Part shown: positions 11,801 through 22,440 of the stretch, one piece after another
How the letters are laid out: the number at the start of each line of letters is the position of its first letter
Position numbering within the stretch: the first letter of the stretch is position 1
Source: Hirsutella rhossiliensis
Lineage: Eukaryota; Ascomycota; Sordariomycetes; Hypocreales; Ophiocordycipitaceae
DNA: 64,000 nucleotides
NCBI RefSeq assembly: GCF_020360975.1
Contig: NW_025408667.1
Coordinates: 10,106,001 to 10,170,000, forward strand
Direction of reading: 5' to 3'
Position numbers and translations under genes: made by a program
Notes under the pieces: model-generated
Told to the model about the DNA's origin: nothing
What the model saw: the letters and a program-made list of their open reading frames with translations, nothing else
Databases searched by the model: none

Positions 11801-12845
11801 GCTTCACATCCACCCCCTGACCCTCACTACAGGGGATCCTGCGGGCTAGTCTGCGTGATTTAGGTCCGTCCTTGCTCCTCCTCAGTAGTTGGCTGCTGAT
11901 GAAGTTAGAGAGGGGACGACCGGCGGGTGGTCGCATCATCTGTTGGAAGGGTGGCCAGAGAGGAAGGCCAACCGTTAGGCATTCCCTCTCAGGGGTGGCT
12001 CGCAGGCATCAGCCAAGCACTAGTGAATCACAGTTTCTTGGACCTTCCTTGTAGGTCTGGATGCTAGTTTCTAAAAGGCAAGGGCTGGGACCTGCAAAGA
12101 AATCCGGGTACACGTGCTGAGATACATACTTACTGTAGACCGCAAAATGTCAGGAGGCAGCTTAATCGAGCTACACGTCTTCATGCGCCTCTCTGACCGT
12201 CCACTCCGGCCGATCGAGGGGCAGCGATTTACGAAGTACAATAGAGTGTGGCACGGTCTGGCGCGGTCTGGCACGGAATGCTTAGTGGCTCAAGATTACC
12301 TCTAACTTGAATGTTGATAGCCTATTTTGTAGTGTTCGCTACTACGACGGCGTATGGCAATGTAGCTACAGCGCGAGAGAGTAGTAGCCGGTTTTAAAGT
12401 ACAAGTTTACCGTACTGGATGGAGAATGGCCGGTAGCCGAGCATTCTATTCTGTAAAATACTTCGTACATGGGGTCATATCACGCTTTCCCATGCGCCGC
12501 GCCTCTGCGTTGCGACATGTCTTGTTGCACTCAGGATACGTATCATTTGTACTTTACACGTCACGGATTCTATAACAGGACTGTTTCCCTTTGCTTAAGC
12601 CACTACCCCTTTTCTTATGCATATCTGCAATCTGTCCTCATTAGTTTATGCGTCGTTCCCTGAACTCTTCTACTCTCCTTAAATCATAAATAGGGTTCTG
12701 GCTCACTCCTTCTTAGATAGAACAGACGAACCTCATTTTACATGTTGACCCTTACCTTTCCAAAACCTGCGAGATGTCTCCATCATTCCCGAAATATTGA
12801 AATAAACCGGGTTGCGCCACTTCATAAAGTGCCCGAGTGACTCGA
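11801..12845. other. Intergenic and 3' flank of the secreted-protein gene, no gene supported
   Basis: Frames here are short (60-70 residues) and featureless. A tandem GGCACGGTCTGGCGCGGTCT run lies near 12250. The sequence next to 12846 should hold the terminator of the minus-strand gene ending there. Confidence 0.45.
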
Positions 12846-15083
12846 TCATGCTTTGAGTATCCCAAAGGCTAGCACGCGCAGTGGCTTTCGCCCTGATGAT
12901 GGCCTCCGGTGTCTATTGACGCCGACGTCTACGCCGGCCCCGGCCCCGGCTCCGACCCCGACCCCGACTCCTGCGCCGGACAGCGTTATGCACGGAGCAG
13001 GTAGTTTGAGAAGCGAGGCGTTCATCTCAACCATTTGCAGAATGCTATCCTCGTCGGGCTGGCGCAGCGGGCTATTCTTCTCAAGATAGTCCGTATTAGA
13101 ACCAACTTCTGCTTGAAAATCGCTACGTTCCTTTTCGATAACGTCGGCAGGAGGCAAATACTTGCCGCCGCGTGCGTTGTAGAGTCTGACCCAGTTATCT
13201 ATAATGGTCTTCATCCCACGTTCATACCCGTCGATGAACTGCTTATTATAGTCGTTGGCTTCATCGCGTACCCACTTCACGGTGAGACCCGGGAATTTCT
13301 TGATAAAGCGAGTCTTGATATCCGCAACTTGGGAACATATCGCTGCGTCGATCTTGTCCAACTGGGTAGGAATGTCTCTATCGACCTTGCCTTTATCCTG
13401 GCTGTCTGGTAAAGGGCTACTGCCGTTGACAGAATGTACGAGGGACTTGGCTGTTATGATCCTGCCTCTGGCGTCAGAGGCTGCGGATAAAATGGCCGCC
13501 ACTTCTGTTCCGTATCGATCGCTCAATAAAGATGAAAACTGGTCCGACTTGAGATAGTTGGTAATATTCCGGTAGTGTTTGTCCCACGCCGTGTCCCGAC
13601 GGCTTTGTAGGTTCTGCGGGTCTTGTTTCTCGTGAAACTCAACAACAGATCCGATCGATCGCAATAGTAACCCGACCGGCGCCAACGGCGTAAAGAGGAG
13701 GGTTTCACCGACAAAACATAGGCTAGTGCTGGCCACTCCGACTTCCCCATTCTCGTCGTCGGCCGCGGCCTTGGTGGCGCAGCCCACCACAGGGAGAATC
13801 GACGTCCCTGCCGCAACCTTCTCTAAGGTACTTGATTCGCTTGTGAAGACGTCGAATACGTCTTTGAAATAAAGGGGCAGTGTAACAAGCGTCAGCGCAA
13901 TCGCGCCCTTGGCACCCTTGGCGCCTGATACCCTCTTCGCCGCCCATGACTTGTCCTTGAGAGGCGAATAGCCTTTAAACTGTGCACGTAGCTCTGAAAA
14001 TGACTGCTTGCCATTCTTAAGCAGGTCACTTACGCCAAACCTAGACATGAGGCTCGCGAATTCGGATTCCGCGATTTTATCTGCCAACTGCACCAGCTCT
14101 TCTTCCGCAGCAGGAAGGCCATTCGGGGGGGCGACGTCTTTGGGAATGCCTTCACCGGGCGCAAGGACATCTTCTTTTGGCAAGGCTTCTTTGGCCAGGT
14201 TGGGCTCTTCAGGGGTTGTGGGCCGCGGATTCACCACCTCATTGGCCTCGGGATCCGCGATGCTCCCGTCTTCGTTCACACAGACTGAGCCGTCTCTGCG
14301 CGAAATGACGCAGTTCTTTGGTGTATTCCCGGGCCGTTTCGGACGCCCGTCCTTCCCAGTGGTAGGAGCTGCGGGAGGCGGCAGTGGCTTTTTAATGACT
14401 CCATCGCTGCCAAACTCGGCAATGGCCGCATTTTCTTGCTCAACTTGCTGTATCGGCAATTCTGGATCCTGCACCAGCCTGCATCTCTCGAAACCGTAGT
14501 CGAGAGCCTTGGCGGAGAATGACGACACGTCAAACTCTGGTACCAACTTGTTGCTTTGCAGACGGCGTATCGCTGATTGCACCCAGTCGGCACAACTCTC
14601 TCCAGCGGAACAGGGTATTTTAACGTCTTGGAGCATATCCTTGACTTGGTTTGTCGACACCTGCGCCTCTCCGATGTGAATTCTCGCCTGGAGAGTGACA
14701 GATTTGCTGGGCTGGACGTTGTACTTGTACTGAAACTTGAAGCCCGGGGCCTCTCCCGGCTTGGGACGATTCCATTCAAAGGACCCTTTCGGGCCTATTC
14801 GAATTTCAAACCCGTTGGAGGCATCGAAAGAATCTACAAACTGACCCTTAGTACCCTTTGGGCTAGCATCAACCGTCCAGTGGAAATATTTTAGATCCTT
14901 CTCTTCGACTGCCTTGGCAAAGGTGCTATAGTCGGGGCGGCGGAATAGTGAAACGGTTAAATCCTTGGCCTCTACCCGAGCTGGGTCGAGAGGCAGGACT
15001 CGCGGCGGTGCGGCCAGGGCGACACTGGACCATTGAAGCCAAAGCAGAAGGGGAAGGACGATGGCGAAAAGATGCCGTAGCAT
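12846..15083 (-). CDS. Secreted protein resembling the C-terminal half of fungal heat-labile-enterotoxin-like proteins
   Basis: Single uninterrupted 745-codon frame starting at 15083. Residues 1-24 are a signal peptide (MLRHLFAIVLPLLLWLQWSS followed by VALA). Residues about 45-200 form a compact-looking region with Cys158 and Cys164. A Pro/Glu-rich linker spans about 230-325, and Cys258 and Cys268 fall inside it. Two hydrophobic stretches lie at about 393-404 and 422-475 (TSILPVVGCATKAA and FTPLAPVGLL). A charged helical region follows, and a Gly/Val/Ala repeat tract lies at about 700-720. The hydrophobic core resembles, from memory, the C-terminal domain of enterotoxin-alpha-like proteins of insect-pathogenic Hypocreales. 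No ADP-ribosyltransferase signature (Arg...STS...ExE) is visible, so no enzymatic toxicity is claimed. A secreted protein is fairly certain; the family link is tentative. Confidence 0.7.
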   Translation of the reverse strand: MLRHLFAIVLPLLLWLQWSSVALAAPPRVLPLDPARVEAKDLTVSLFRRPDYSTFAKAVEEKDLKYFHWTVDASPKGTKGQFVDSFDASNGFEIRIGPKGSFEWNRPKPGEAPGFKFQYKYNVQPSKSVTLQARIHIGEAQVSTNQVKDMLQDVKIPCSAGESCADWVQSAIRRLQSNKLVPEFDVSSFSAKALDYGFERCRLVQDPELPIQQVEQENAAIAEFGSDGVIKKPLPPPAAPTTGKDGRPKRPGNTPKNCVISRRDGSVCVNEDGSIADPEANEVVNPRPTTPEEPNLAKEALPKEDVLAPGEGIPKDVAPPNGLPAAEEELVQLADKIAESEFASLMSRFGVSDLLKNGKQSFSELRAQFKGYSPLKDKSWAAKRVSGAKGAKGAIALTLVTLPLYFKDVFDVFTSESSTLEKVAAGTSILPVVGCATKAAADDENGEVGVASTSLCFVGETLLFTPLAPVGLLLRSIGSVVEFHEKQDPQNLQSRRDTAWDKHYRNITNYLKSDQFSSLLSDRYGTEVAAILSAASDARGRIITAKSLVHSVNGSSPLPDSQDKGKVDRDIPTQLDKIDAAICSQVADIKTRFIKKFPGLTVKWVRDEANDYNKQFIDGYERGMKTIIDNWVRLYNARGGKYLPPADVIEKERSDFQAEVGSNTDYLEKNSPLRQPDEDSILQMVEMNASLLKLPAPCITLSGAGVGVGVGAGAGAGVDVGVNRHRRPSSGRKPLRVLAFGILKA

Positions 15084-15480
15084 AATGATTAGGCCGGATA
15101 GGCGCTAGGTTATGAGGTAAAGAACGATGTTAGAGTTGACAAGAAAAGAAGCCAACCTGGAAAAGCTGGGATCTAGGATCTTTATACTAAGTACACTTTC
15201 GAAAAGAGTCTCGATTCGCACGCACTTAAGTCTCCCAATCCGTATATAAATCCCGGGCCCCGCGTTCAGCCAAAAGTGTCTTGCATAATTCCACTAAACT
15301 TATACGCACTAGATGCCCCCAGGAAACCAGCCAAGTTCAATTATCAATTTTAGGAAGGAGTGGCCATAGCAGACTGCCTTTCTAAGTAGGATGCGACTCG
15401 TGTTCTGCAGGCCAAGGCCCACGTGGCTTTCAGGCGTAAGAGTGGCCGCCACTCTCTCTCCACACATACTTCATATAGGC
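15084..15480. promoter_or_regulatory. Upstream region of the secreted-protein gene
   Basis: Normal-composition 400-bp stretch before the minus-strand start at 15083. A TATA-like sequence (TTTATATACGG read on the minus strand, near 15243-15253) lies about 160 bp upstream of the start codon. The region ends at the hairpin repeats beginning at 15481. The assignment is positional only. Confidence 0.35.
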
Positions 15481-15570
15481 GTGATATCACATATACCACT
15501 CCGTTATGCAAATGAGGGCATCCGGATTAGGAGTGGTGATAGAAGTTATTACGTACCCTACTTATTGTAA
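15481..15570. repeat. Small hairpin repeat, copy 1
   Basis: Contains an 8-bp perfect inverted pair, ACCACTCC (15495-15502) and GGAGTGGT (15530-15537), around a core TTATGCAAATGAGGGCAT. A homologous block follows at 15816-15905, and the core also resembles that of the 98-100-bp MITEs at 25410 and 54737. Confidence 0.7.
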
Positions 15571-16085
15571 CATACTATCTATCTCTAACCTTATATAGAT
15601 GCTAGAGATCTATACTAGCAATATACCTGAAGTATTTAAGTAAAGTTTTTTTTTTAGCTTTTTCTCTAAGTACGATATATTTTCGTACTTATTATATAGA
15701 GTAAGTTAAGCGCTTTAAGATTGATATTTTTTTTAAGAGGGTTCGAATATAGTACCTTCAGATATATATAGCTACTGGAAGTTATAGGAATAGAATATTC
15801 CTTCCGCGCTTATAACTGTTATATATACCACTCTTATGCAAAATGAGGGTACCCCAGATTAGGAGTGGTAGAAGTTATCACGTACCCTGCTGGTGGTAAT
15901 ACATGAGCATTTAGAAGGTATGGATACTTGCCAGGCTGGGCGTGGTATAAGTAGGCGGGGCGGATTGGCGGCAGGCTGTACAGTGGATCTGCAAAAGTGA
16001 CGAGCAAATCCCAGTCCTTACAGACCCCCCTTATTAATCGTCCTATGCGCGTTTTTTATCCGGCCTGTGTGTAGCCCGTCTTGGC
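15571..16085. other. Spacer holding RIP-type sequence and hairpin repeat copy 2
   Basis: From 15571 to 15815 the DNA is AT-rich and RIP-like, with T8-T9 runs and no frame. From about 15906 to 16085 it is of normal composition and no gene is seen. The repeat at 15816-15905 is listed separately. Confidence 0.5.
15816..15905. repeat. Small hairpin repeat, copy 2
   Basis: Direct repeat of 15481-15570, with ACCACTC...GAGTGGTA arms around TTATGCAAAATGAGGGTACC, followed in both copies by AGAAGTTAT(T/C)ACGTACCCT. Spacing between copies is about 335 bp. Confidence 0.7.
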
Positions 16086-16194
16086 CTACTAGGGGGGCCT
16101 TAAAGTCGGCCAATCCCCGTGACAGTCAAGTCGGCCAATCCCCGTGACAGGGAGCTGTCACGGGGATTGGCCGACTTTAAAGCCCCCCTAGTAG
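16086..16194. repeat. Foldback repeat with internal duplication
   Basis: Arms 16086-16125 and 16155-16194 are reverse complements over 40 bp with one mismatch, beginning CTACTAGGGGGG and ending CCCCGTGACAG. The inner 22 bp of the left arm (AGTCGGCCAATCCCCGTGAC plus AG) is repeated directly at 16129-16150. The structure would form a very stable hairpin with a short loop. No target duplication is evident. Confidence 0.9.
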
Positions 16195-17245
16195 CTTATA
16201 CCGACCCACTTTTTATAAATGCAGACTATACTTCGTAGATTAGTAATATAAGTAATATCTTAATTAGGCAAGAATAAATAAACTTATTAACCCTTTTAGA
16301 TTATTAGCCTAGTAAGGGCTTATACTGTCGCGAAGCGTGGCCTGATTTCGTAGTTCTCGGAGATATCCCTTGGCACGAGGGACCTAGGAAGCTGAAAAAC
16401 AGGTTTTAAAGAAGGAGCTAAAAGGAGGTGCAGAGAGGAGGGTGGGGGCAAGAGGGGAAGCAGAAGTAGCGATGGCTTCCTATAGAGTTAGCGAGAGATA
16501 AGACGGATATGCTAGCAACGGCTAGAAAGGAGGGGAAAAACCAGTAAAAAGCTTAGTAGTTAAAAGGATATTAATAGCTTCTTTAAGTAGGATCTTCTTT
16601 ATTAATTAAGATACTAGATAGGTATAAAGAGGGGCGTTAGATAGAGGAAAGAAGGATAATTAAGGTAATATAATAATTACTCCCTTACTATAATTACTGC
16701 CCCTATAAGAATTAAATATCTCTGCCCTACCTATCTAACCCCTTACTTCTATATTTACCTTCGTATATTTTATATATACTTCTTATATCTCTCTTTACGA
16801 GAAAAAGGGGTTTAAGGTTTATTAGGGATTATAGCTAGGCTTATAATCTAAGGATAGTCTCTATAGGTATATATAGCTACCTACTTTTACTCCTTTAAAT
16901 AGATAGCTCTCTAGCTTTTAATATAATTATTATAATCTTTATTATAATCTTATCTTTAATTCTAATTACTTAATTATATAGTTATAGTCTATAGTTTATA
17001 ACCTTTAACTTATTACTAACGTAATATACTTATTATTACTTAGACTACGCCTTATTATATCTATTAATATAAACCCCTTAATAGGTTTATCCCTTAGGAA
17101 TAATACTAATTATTATATATTAAAAGCTCTTATTTAATATAATACTATATTCTTTAAGTAATATTATAACTATTAATATACCTATATAGTAAGCTAGATT
17201 AACTAACTCTAGAAATACTATATTGCCTTAAGATATAATACGCGA
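16195..17245 (+). mobile_element. Gypsy LTR and gag-start fragment in RIP-degraded DNA
   Basis: The stretch 16880-17106 aligns with the 3' half of the LTR at 1884-2294 in the opposite orientation (shared CTCCTTTAAATAGATAGCTC-like start and CCCTTAGGAATAATA end). It is followed by the gag-start sequence CCTATATAGTAAGCTAGATT. Homology to the first copy stops near 17245. The part 16640-16840 also resembles 50180-50290. Nothing recognisable lies in 16195-16640. Confidence 0.6.
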
Positions 17246-17249
17246 GATT

Positions 17250-18600
17250 ATTACTAAAGCCTATAAGAGTCGTAGAGGATATAGAGGTAGTAGCTAAACT
17301 CTAGCAGTGCCTTTATCTCTCGATAGAGCTTTCTTATTATACTATATATATCTATATATATAGCATTTATCTGCGAGAATTCGTCCCTAAATATATCGAT
17401 AAGGATTAGCTTAATAAGGCTTAAGGTTATTAGTACTATATAGTTATAATCGTTAGTATAGATAGTCGTTAATAAAACGCGATTAAGTTAGGAATCTAAA
17501 TAGATATATTTATAATTCGATTGCTTAAGAAATCCTCCGAGGCATCGAATATAACGTTAAGGTATAGAGCCTTATCTAGAAGATCCTTAACTCGTTGCCG
17601 ATATTCTAGGTAGACCGAGTTAAGAAATAAAGCTATGCGATTGCTATCTAGCGGCTTATATACCGGATTAAGTATATATAGTAACTTCCTAGTCTTAAGG
17701 TCCTTATAGAGGAAATAGGGTTTACTAGAAGTAAAAGTAGCAATAGTAGCTTAGCGATCTAAGGCGTCCTTAGACGATTTACTAATACTTTTTAGCTTAG
17801 TATTAATAAGTAGCTATTAAATATAAATAGCTTTATAGAGTTCTTAGTATAGTCTATATTACGTTTAAAGGTATCGAAGCTATTTAAAAGTATGCTTTAC
17901 TATACTCTTTAAGTAAAGATTATAGGTTATATAGTCTAGCGTAAAGCTATTTCCTAGAGCGGGCTAAAAATACTTATCTACGCTATAAAGTTTAGGACGG
18001 CCTCCCTTATTTATTATCCTAATCTAATAAATAGTATACTTAGTAATATTTACTAGAGAACTAGTTCGCTAAAAAAAAATCTATTAAATAGCTTACGACC
18101 GAATAAAGTACTAAGTTTAATATAATAATTTTATATATAGGCCCTTAATAGGATTACTATTTTAGGAAGATACTAATCTTAATTAAGAAGGATATTTATA
18201 ACGGTAAATTCTTTTAGGATTTTTATATTAGTTAGTAAGTTAGGGTTTATAACGTTAAAAAGGTATCCCTACCTTACGTAGGGTTTCTACTCGTCGCCTA
18301 AAAGCTATGTTCTAAATAAGTACCTTAGAGAAGTGCTCGCTTAAGACTATCGGCTCCTCTAGCCTTAACCTCTATATTATAGAGAGTATCTAGGCGTCTA
18401 AACGCGCCCTAGTTACCTATACGAATAAAGTAATAATTAGATCTAAAACTAGGGGGGACGACGAGTTTACCGCTAATAACTATAGTTCTAATAGTAGTAG
18501 CAAGCTAAGCGTAGATTCGTAGCTGTTTTAGCGTACTAAACCCTATCCTAGTAAAAGGCGGTAGTAATTACTAACTACGCGTATATTAGAAAGTATAAGA
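17250..18600 (-). pseudogene. hAT-type (DUF659-like) transposase relic
   Basis: On the minus strand, near 17700-17450, a stop-containing frame reads YRQRVKDLLDKALYLNVIFD, then ASEDFLSNRIINIS and IPNLIAFY. This fits fungal DUF659/hAT transposases, where an 'FD-(A/G)-W/S' aspartate lies in the RNase H-like fold. Further upstream (about 18000-17850) VKHTFK-like sequence may be the N-terminal part. Heavy CA/TG depletion and stops at expected Gln/Trp positions indicate RIP. No terminal repeats were found. Confidence 0.55.
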
Positions 18601-19639
18601 GAGCAATAACTAACCTTAGATAAGCGTAGTAGTAGGACGCTTCGATCTAATATTTAATATATCTAGCTATATATAACCATAGGAGAGCCCCGGCACTCTA
18701 TCGTTATAAACGACTCGCCGTAGTATACTTACGGCTAAGTTAACTAACTCTCTTAGATTAGAAATAGTGCTAGAAAGGCTATAGGGGGCATTTATAGGTA
18801 AAAACGTATTAAACCACTAGTATATATCGTATAAATCGGTTAATATAAGGCAGTTCCCCGATAAGTCTTATATAAAAGCAACTAAGGGTGTTAATACTAG
18901 CTTATAGAATTAATATTTTATAGGGGAGGCATTAAAGGACCGCTACTATTCTATAGGCTAGTAAAGATATTTAAATTTAATACTCTTCTATAGCCGGTCG
19001 CTTGCTCCTCCGAAATATATAAGCACGCTACCTCTTATACCTTTACCTAGAGGCTTACTATCTTTACTTAGGCGATCGAAGCTATATATCCTTCCTTCCG
19101 GGGATTTTATTATAGTTCCTCCGCTCGTGCTATCTAGTATATCGTAATAAGCCTAGAAGAGAACGCTAGGAGAACTTTAAGGTAATTTAAATAGGCTTAC
19201 GAAGGGGAAGGCCGAACCCTAGTTTAATTCGTTTATCTTATCCGCTATCGATAGAACCGTTGTCCTCTACTCGATAGTAAGTGTCGGATATAGCGACTTA
19301 AAATAAAAGTCTAGGAGGACGATTCTCCTTCCCGTCGCTATAAGAGGAAGAGTTATAAAGATCGCTAGGTATAAGCACTAGATATGCATCTGCTATAGGT
19401 AACTCCGTAATCTCGCCTTATACCTATTTATTGCAATAGCCTACGCCGTTATATTAAGTTTCGGTATTATAAACCTCCTAGGTTAATAAGGCAGGACGTA
19501 GAAGCCTATCGAGGGCATAGAGATAACTAGTTTATCTATAGGTAACCGACTTAGTGCCGAAGAGACTCGTATCTTCCTAAATCGTCGAGGCAGAGTTAGT
19601 CGATATAGCGGGTAGAAGAGCCTTTATTAGATCGTCCGC
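18601..19639. other. RIP-mutated DNA, no identifiable gene or element
   Basis: AT-rich, CA/TG-depleted sequence. No frame on either strand gave a recognisable protein motif. Confidence 0.5.
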
Positions 19640-20200
19640 CGCTTACTAGCTCTCGGAGAGCTAAAAGATTAAGGATAGTAATAGGGAAGAAGAAGAATAG
19701 GGGTTAATATCTATGCTCCTCTGCTTTTTATATAAGTATGGAACGGGCTTTCCTAGTTAAGCTTTTCTATAACTACTAATACGAGTTCTAGTAAATTTTC
19801 CTATAAGTCCTCCGTAGTATAACTTTAGCTATGTCTTAGCATCCTTTAGCCGGGCCGACTTATATACCTTTCTCCTCTTTCGGGGCTATAGTCTGCTATT
19901 GCTTAGCTAATTCCTATAAGCTAACCCTTAGAGGGAACGTCTAATAGTTTGCCTAAGTCTTTAGCTATCCTTTATATCGGATAGCTCGTATATCTTAGAG
20001 CATAACACCTCTAGCTTCTATATATACGCGCTAACTATATCCGCTATTTCTTTAAATCTACTAGCGGCTAACTTCTAAATTAGCAGCGGGACGAATCTCT
20101 AGAGTCTATAGTAACTAGGCGGACTGCCTCTTCCGAACTATATATATAGACTAGCCCTTAGCTCCCCTATAGTAGGAGTTAGGGGGTGAGCGTGACGTAG
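19640..20200. repeat. Duplicated segment, RIP-mutated copy (partner at 11211-11800)
   Basis: Aligns in the same orientation with 11.2-11.8 kb, with differences dominated by C to T and G to A. Normal composition returns from about 20180, and 20200-20390 includes a GGGGTGGCGAAGCTTGCAGG block. Confidence 0.75.
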
Positions 20201-20747
20201 GGTTCTGCCTGTTGATTTCTCTTCCCTAGTCCTAGCCTGGGAATTATTTAGGGGTGGCGAAGCTTGCAGGGAAGGACGCCTTATAATAAGGGAAGGGCTG
20301 CTTACGCCGGCATCCGCTTTAGAAGAAGAAGGTAGCCTCTATAAGACCTACGTCTACGGCTACCGAGGTACGAAGATTTTACGATATCGGTTGGATATAA
20401 TGGTTATAAAGTATTGGCAAATAGCAGGGGCTTTAAAGCGAGCGGCTCTTAGACGCGGTCTAGCTAATCAACCGATTTATCACGTTTACGCAGGGGCGAG
20501 TGTCCCATTTCTCGCCAACACGGGGCAAATACGACCCGTAAATTCAACAGTCCTTTACCGAAGATCCAGGGAAGAACTGCAAGTGCTACTCTATGGTCAT
20601 GTTGCCGCCGGGAATAAAAGGCGTGGAGCTGCTTAACTTGTCTTGTTCTTTTTCTAAATACTTCCCTTGCCAGAGATCTACGACACGTATGTCCATTTCC
20701 TCGTTCATTTTGTCAACCCTCATTCTTCCTCGACATCCAGCATTACA
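20201..20747. promoter_or_regulatory. Upstream region of the DMATS gene
   Basis: Normal-composition sequence ahead of the start codon at 20748. An 81-codon plus-strand frame at 20391-20636 has no recognisable motif and is treated as non-coding. A CT-rich run (CTTGTCTTGTTCTTTTTC, about 20637-20654) precedes the start, as in many fungal promoters. Confidence 0.35.
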
Positions 20748-22178
20748 ATGGTTACAGAAGTAGTGGAAGTCCATGGTGGCCAGGATCCCCGAGTAGACTT
20801 GGACTACTGGAAACACCTGCTCGGCCCAATCATTGGTTCTCTTCTAAAATCGACTGGATCGTACTCGCCGGCCGACCAGGACGAGCACCTACGTGTCCTA
20901 TCTGAATATGTCATCCCGAACCTTGGCCCACGGCCATCTGTGGCTCATACTAGCTCGTTTATAACGCAGACCGGCTGCCCTCTACAACCCTCAATTTATT
21001 TTTGTAGCTCCGGCAAACCTCTAGTACGCTATTCCTGGGAGCTACTAGGTCCCCGCGGCGGTAGTGATGGCGACCCATTTGCTATAGAGGCAGCACAAAA
21101 GATACTGTCTTTTCTTTCTACCACCGTTGGGTTCTGTACTCGATGGACCAACGCCTTGCTCTCGGCTTTCTCACCTACACCCGAAGAAGTAAAGGTCGTC
21201 CAGGCCATGATTCCGAAATGGTTGAAGAGCTTCGCGGCGGATGAACAACTGCCCCAAATCAAGCGACTTTGTTTTTGCTTCGTTGCCTTTGACTTGAAAG
21301 GCCCCAAGGCGTCTATAAAGGCGTATTTTAACATAAAGGCAAAGTCAATGGCAACCGGGGTCCCGGAAAACGAGATTACATGGAACGTTCTTAGAAACCT
21401 TATGCCCTCGTTTGATCCGGCCTTGATCGATACTCTTGGGCAGTAAGACTTGCCTATATTTATGTGTTGACTTTTGAGTAATACTGACTGGCTTGACCTA
21501 TGAGATTTCTTGCCGAGAACCCCGCTTCTGCAGTCGACACAGTAGCAGTTGACTGCGTTGACGAAGCTAGTCTGTCAAATGCACGAGTCAAACTTTACGT
21601 CGTGTCTGCGAATAACTCTTTTAATGCAGTCCGGGATTATATTACTCTTGGCGGTCGTTTTCAGAATAAGGTCATTCTGAAGGGTTTGGCGCTCTTACAG
21701 GACATTTGGCATCTCCTGCTTCAAGAGCCTGAAGGTATCGTCAACGATGACTACAATAAACGCCCAAACCACTGCTCTCCCATGAGTTTATATATCAATT
21801 TTGAGATACGACCTGATACGAAGCTTCCTGAAGTCAAGATCTACTTGCCGCTTTGGAACTACGTACGGAGCGATGAGGAAGCTGTCAACAATTATGAGGA
21901 GGTCTTCCGGAGATGCGGCTATGAGTGGGGAAAGGAGGGGATGTATTGGAAAGCTTTTGAAAGTGCCTTGTACGCATTGCCCTTTCTCATCTAGTCTTGA
22001 ATCTTCCCTCTACCACAACGCAAGGAGGCCCGGGTTGGCTAATCATGATTTCTTCAGTGGCCCGGTGAATCACAACCCTGAAAAGCCGATTCATTGCGAC
22101 GCATCTTTCCTATCCTCGGAGAATAATGGGATCTACCAGACAGTGTACTTCAGTCCTCCGCTCAGAGCCGAAGCATAA
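20748..22178 (+). CDS. DMATS-type aromatic prenyltransferase
   Basis: Predicted three exons: 20748-21442, 21505-21969 and 22058-22178, totalling 1281 nt or 426 residues, the usual DMATS length. Intron 1 (62 nt) has GTAAGA, CTGAC and AG. Intron 2 (88 nt) has GTACGC, GCTAAT and TTCAG. ABBA-fold landmarks in order: YWKHLLGPIIGSLL, IPNLGPRP, KPLVRYSWELLG (diphosphate-binding Arg), SIKAYFNIKAKS, VKLYVVSANNSFNAVRDYIT and LGGR, FEIRPDTKLPEVKIYLPLWN, and the C-terminal YQTVYFSP. Such soluble enzymes transfer a dimethylallyl group to indoles or other aromatics without the DDxxD motif. At the catalytic Glu position of the 'P-x-E-x-S' motif this protein has PLQPS, with Gln instead. The upstream in-frame extension has no ATG, so the ATG at 20748 is chosen. 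Confidence 0.92.
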
Positions 22179-22206
22179 GACTGGAGCAACGATGCTTGGT
22201 TACCAT

Positions 22207-22440
22207 CCCCCACCCCTCTTTTAATAACACCCCCTTTCGGTAGGGAAACTGAGAATAGTCCCACTAAAAACCATCAATTTCACTTACACCGATTCCAACT
22301 AAAGTTAAAGATATTCGCAAGCCGTCACTTGGAGTAGATAGGGAATTGACTGAATTCTACTTTTTGAAGGTTGAATGTTTGTATAGGGCTCTGTGGTTTG
22401 TGTTTACTGTCACGACTCAACAAAGGTCCCAGTGGGCCAT
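22207..22440 (+). mobile_element. Severed terminal fragment of the Fot1/Pogo element
   Basis: This stretch is about 80 percent identical by eye to the reverse complement of the right end of the element at 41990-44174. Shared blocks are CCCCCTTTCGGTA, ACCATCAATTTCACTTACAC, CAAGCCGTCACTTGGAGTAG and GGTTGAATGTTTGTA. It includes part of the terminal repeat and the first codons of the transposase region, then homology ends. It begins about 30 bp after the DMATS stop codon. Confidence 0.85.

Noticed and set aside
14008..14499. 163-residue plus-strand frame
   Set aside because: It is antisense to the long secreted-protein gene and mirrors its codon structure; no independent support.
20391..20636. 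81-residue plus-strand frame upstream of the DMATS
   Set aside because: No recognisable feature, and the DMATS start and introns are explained without it.
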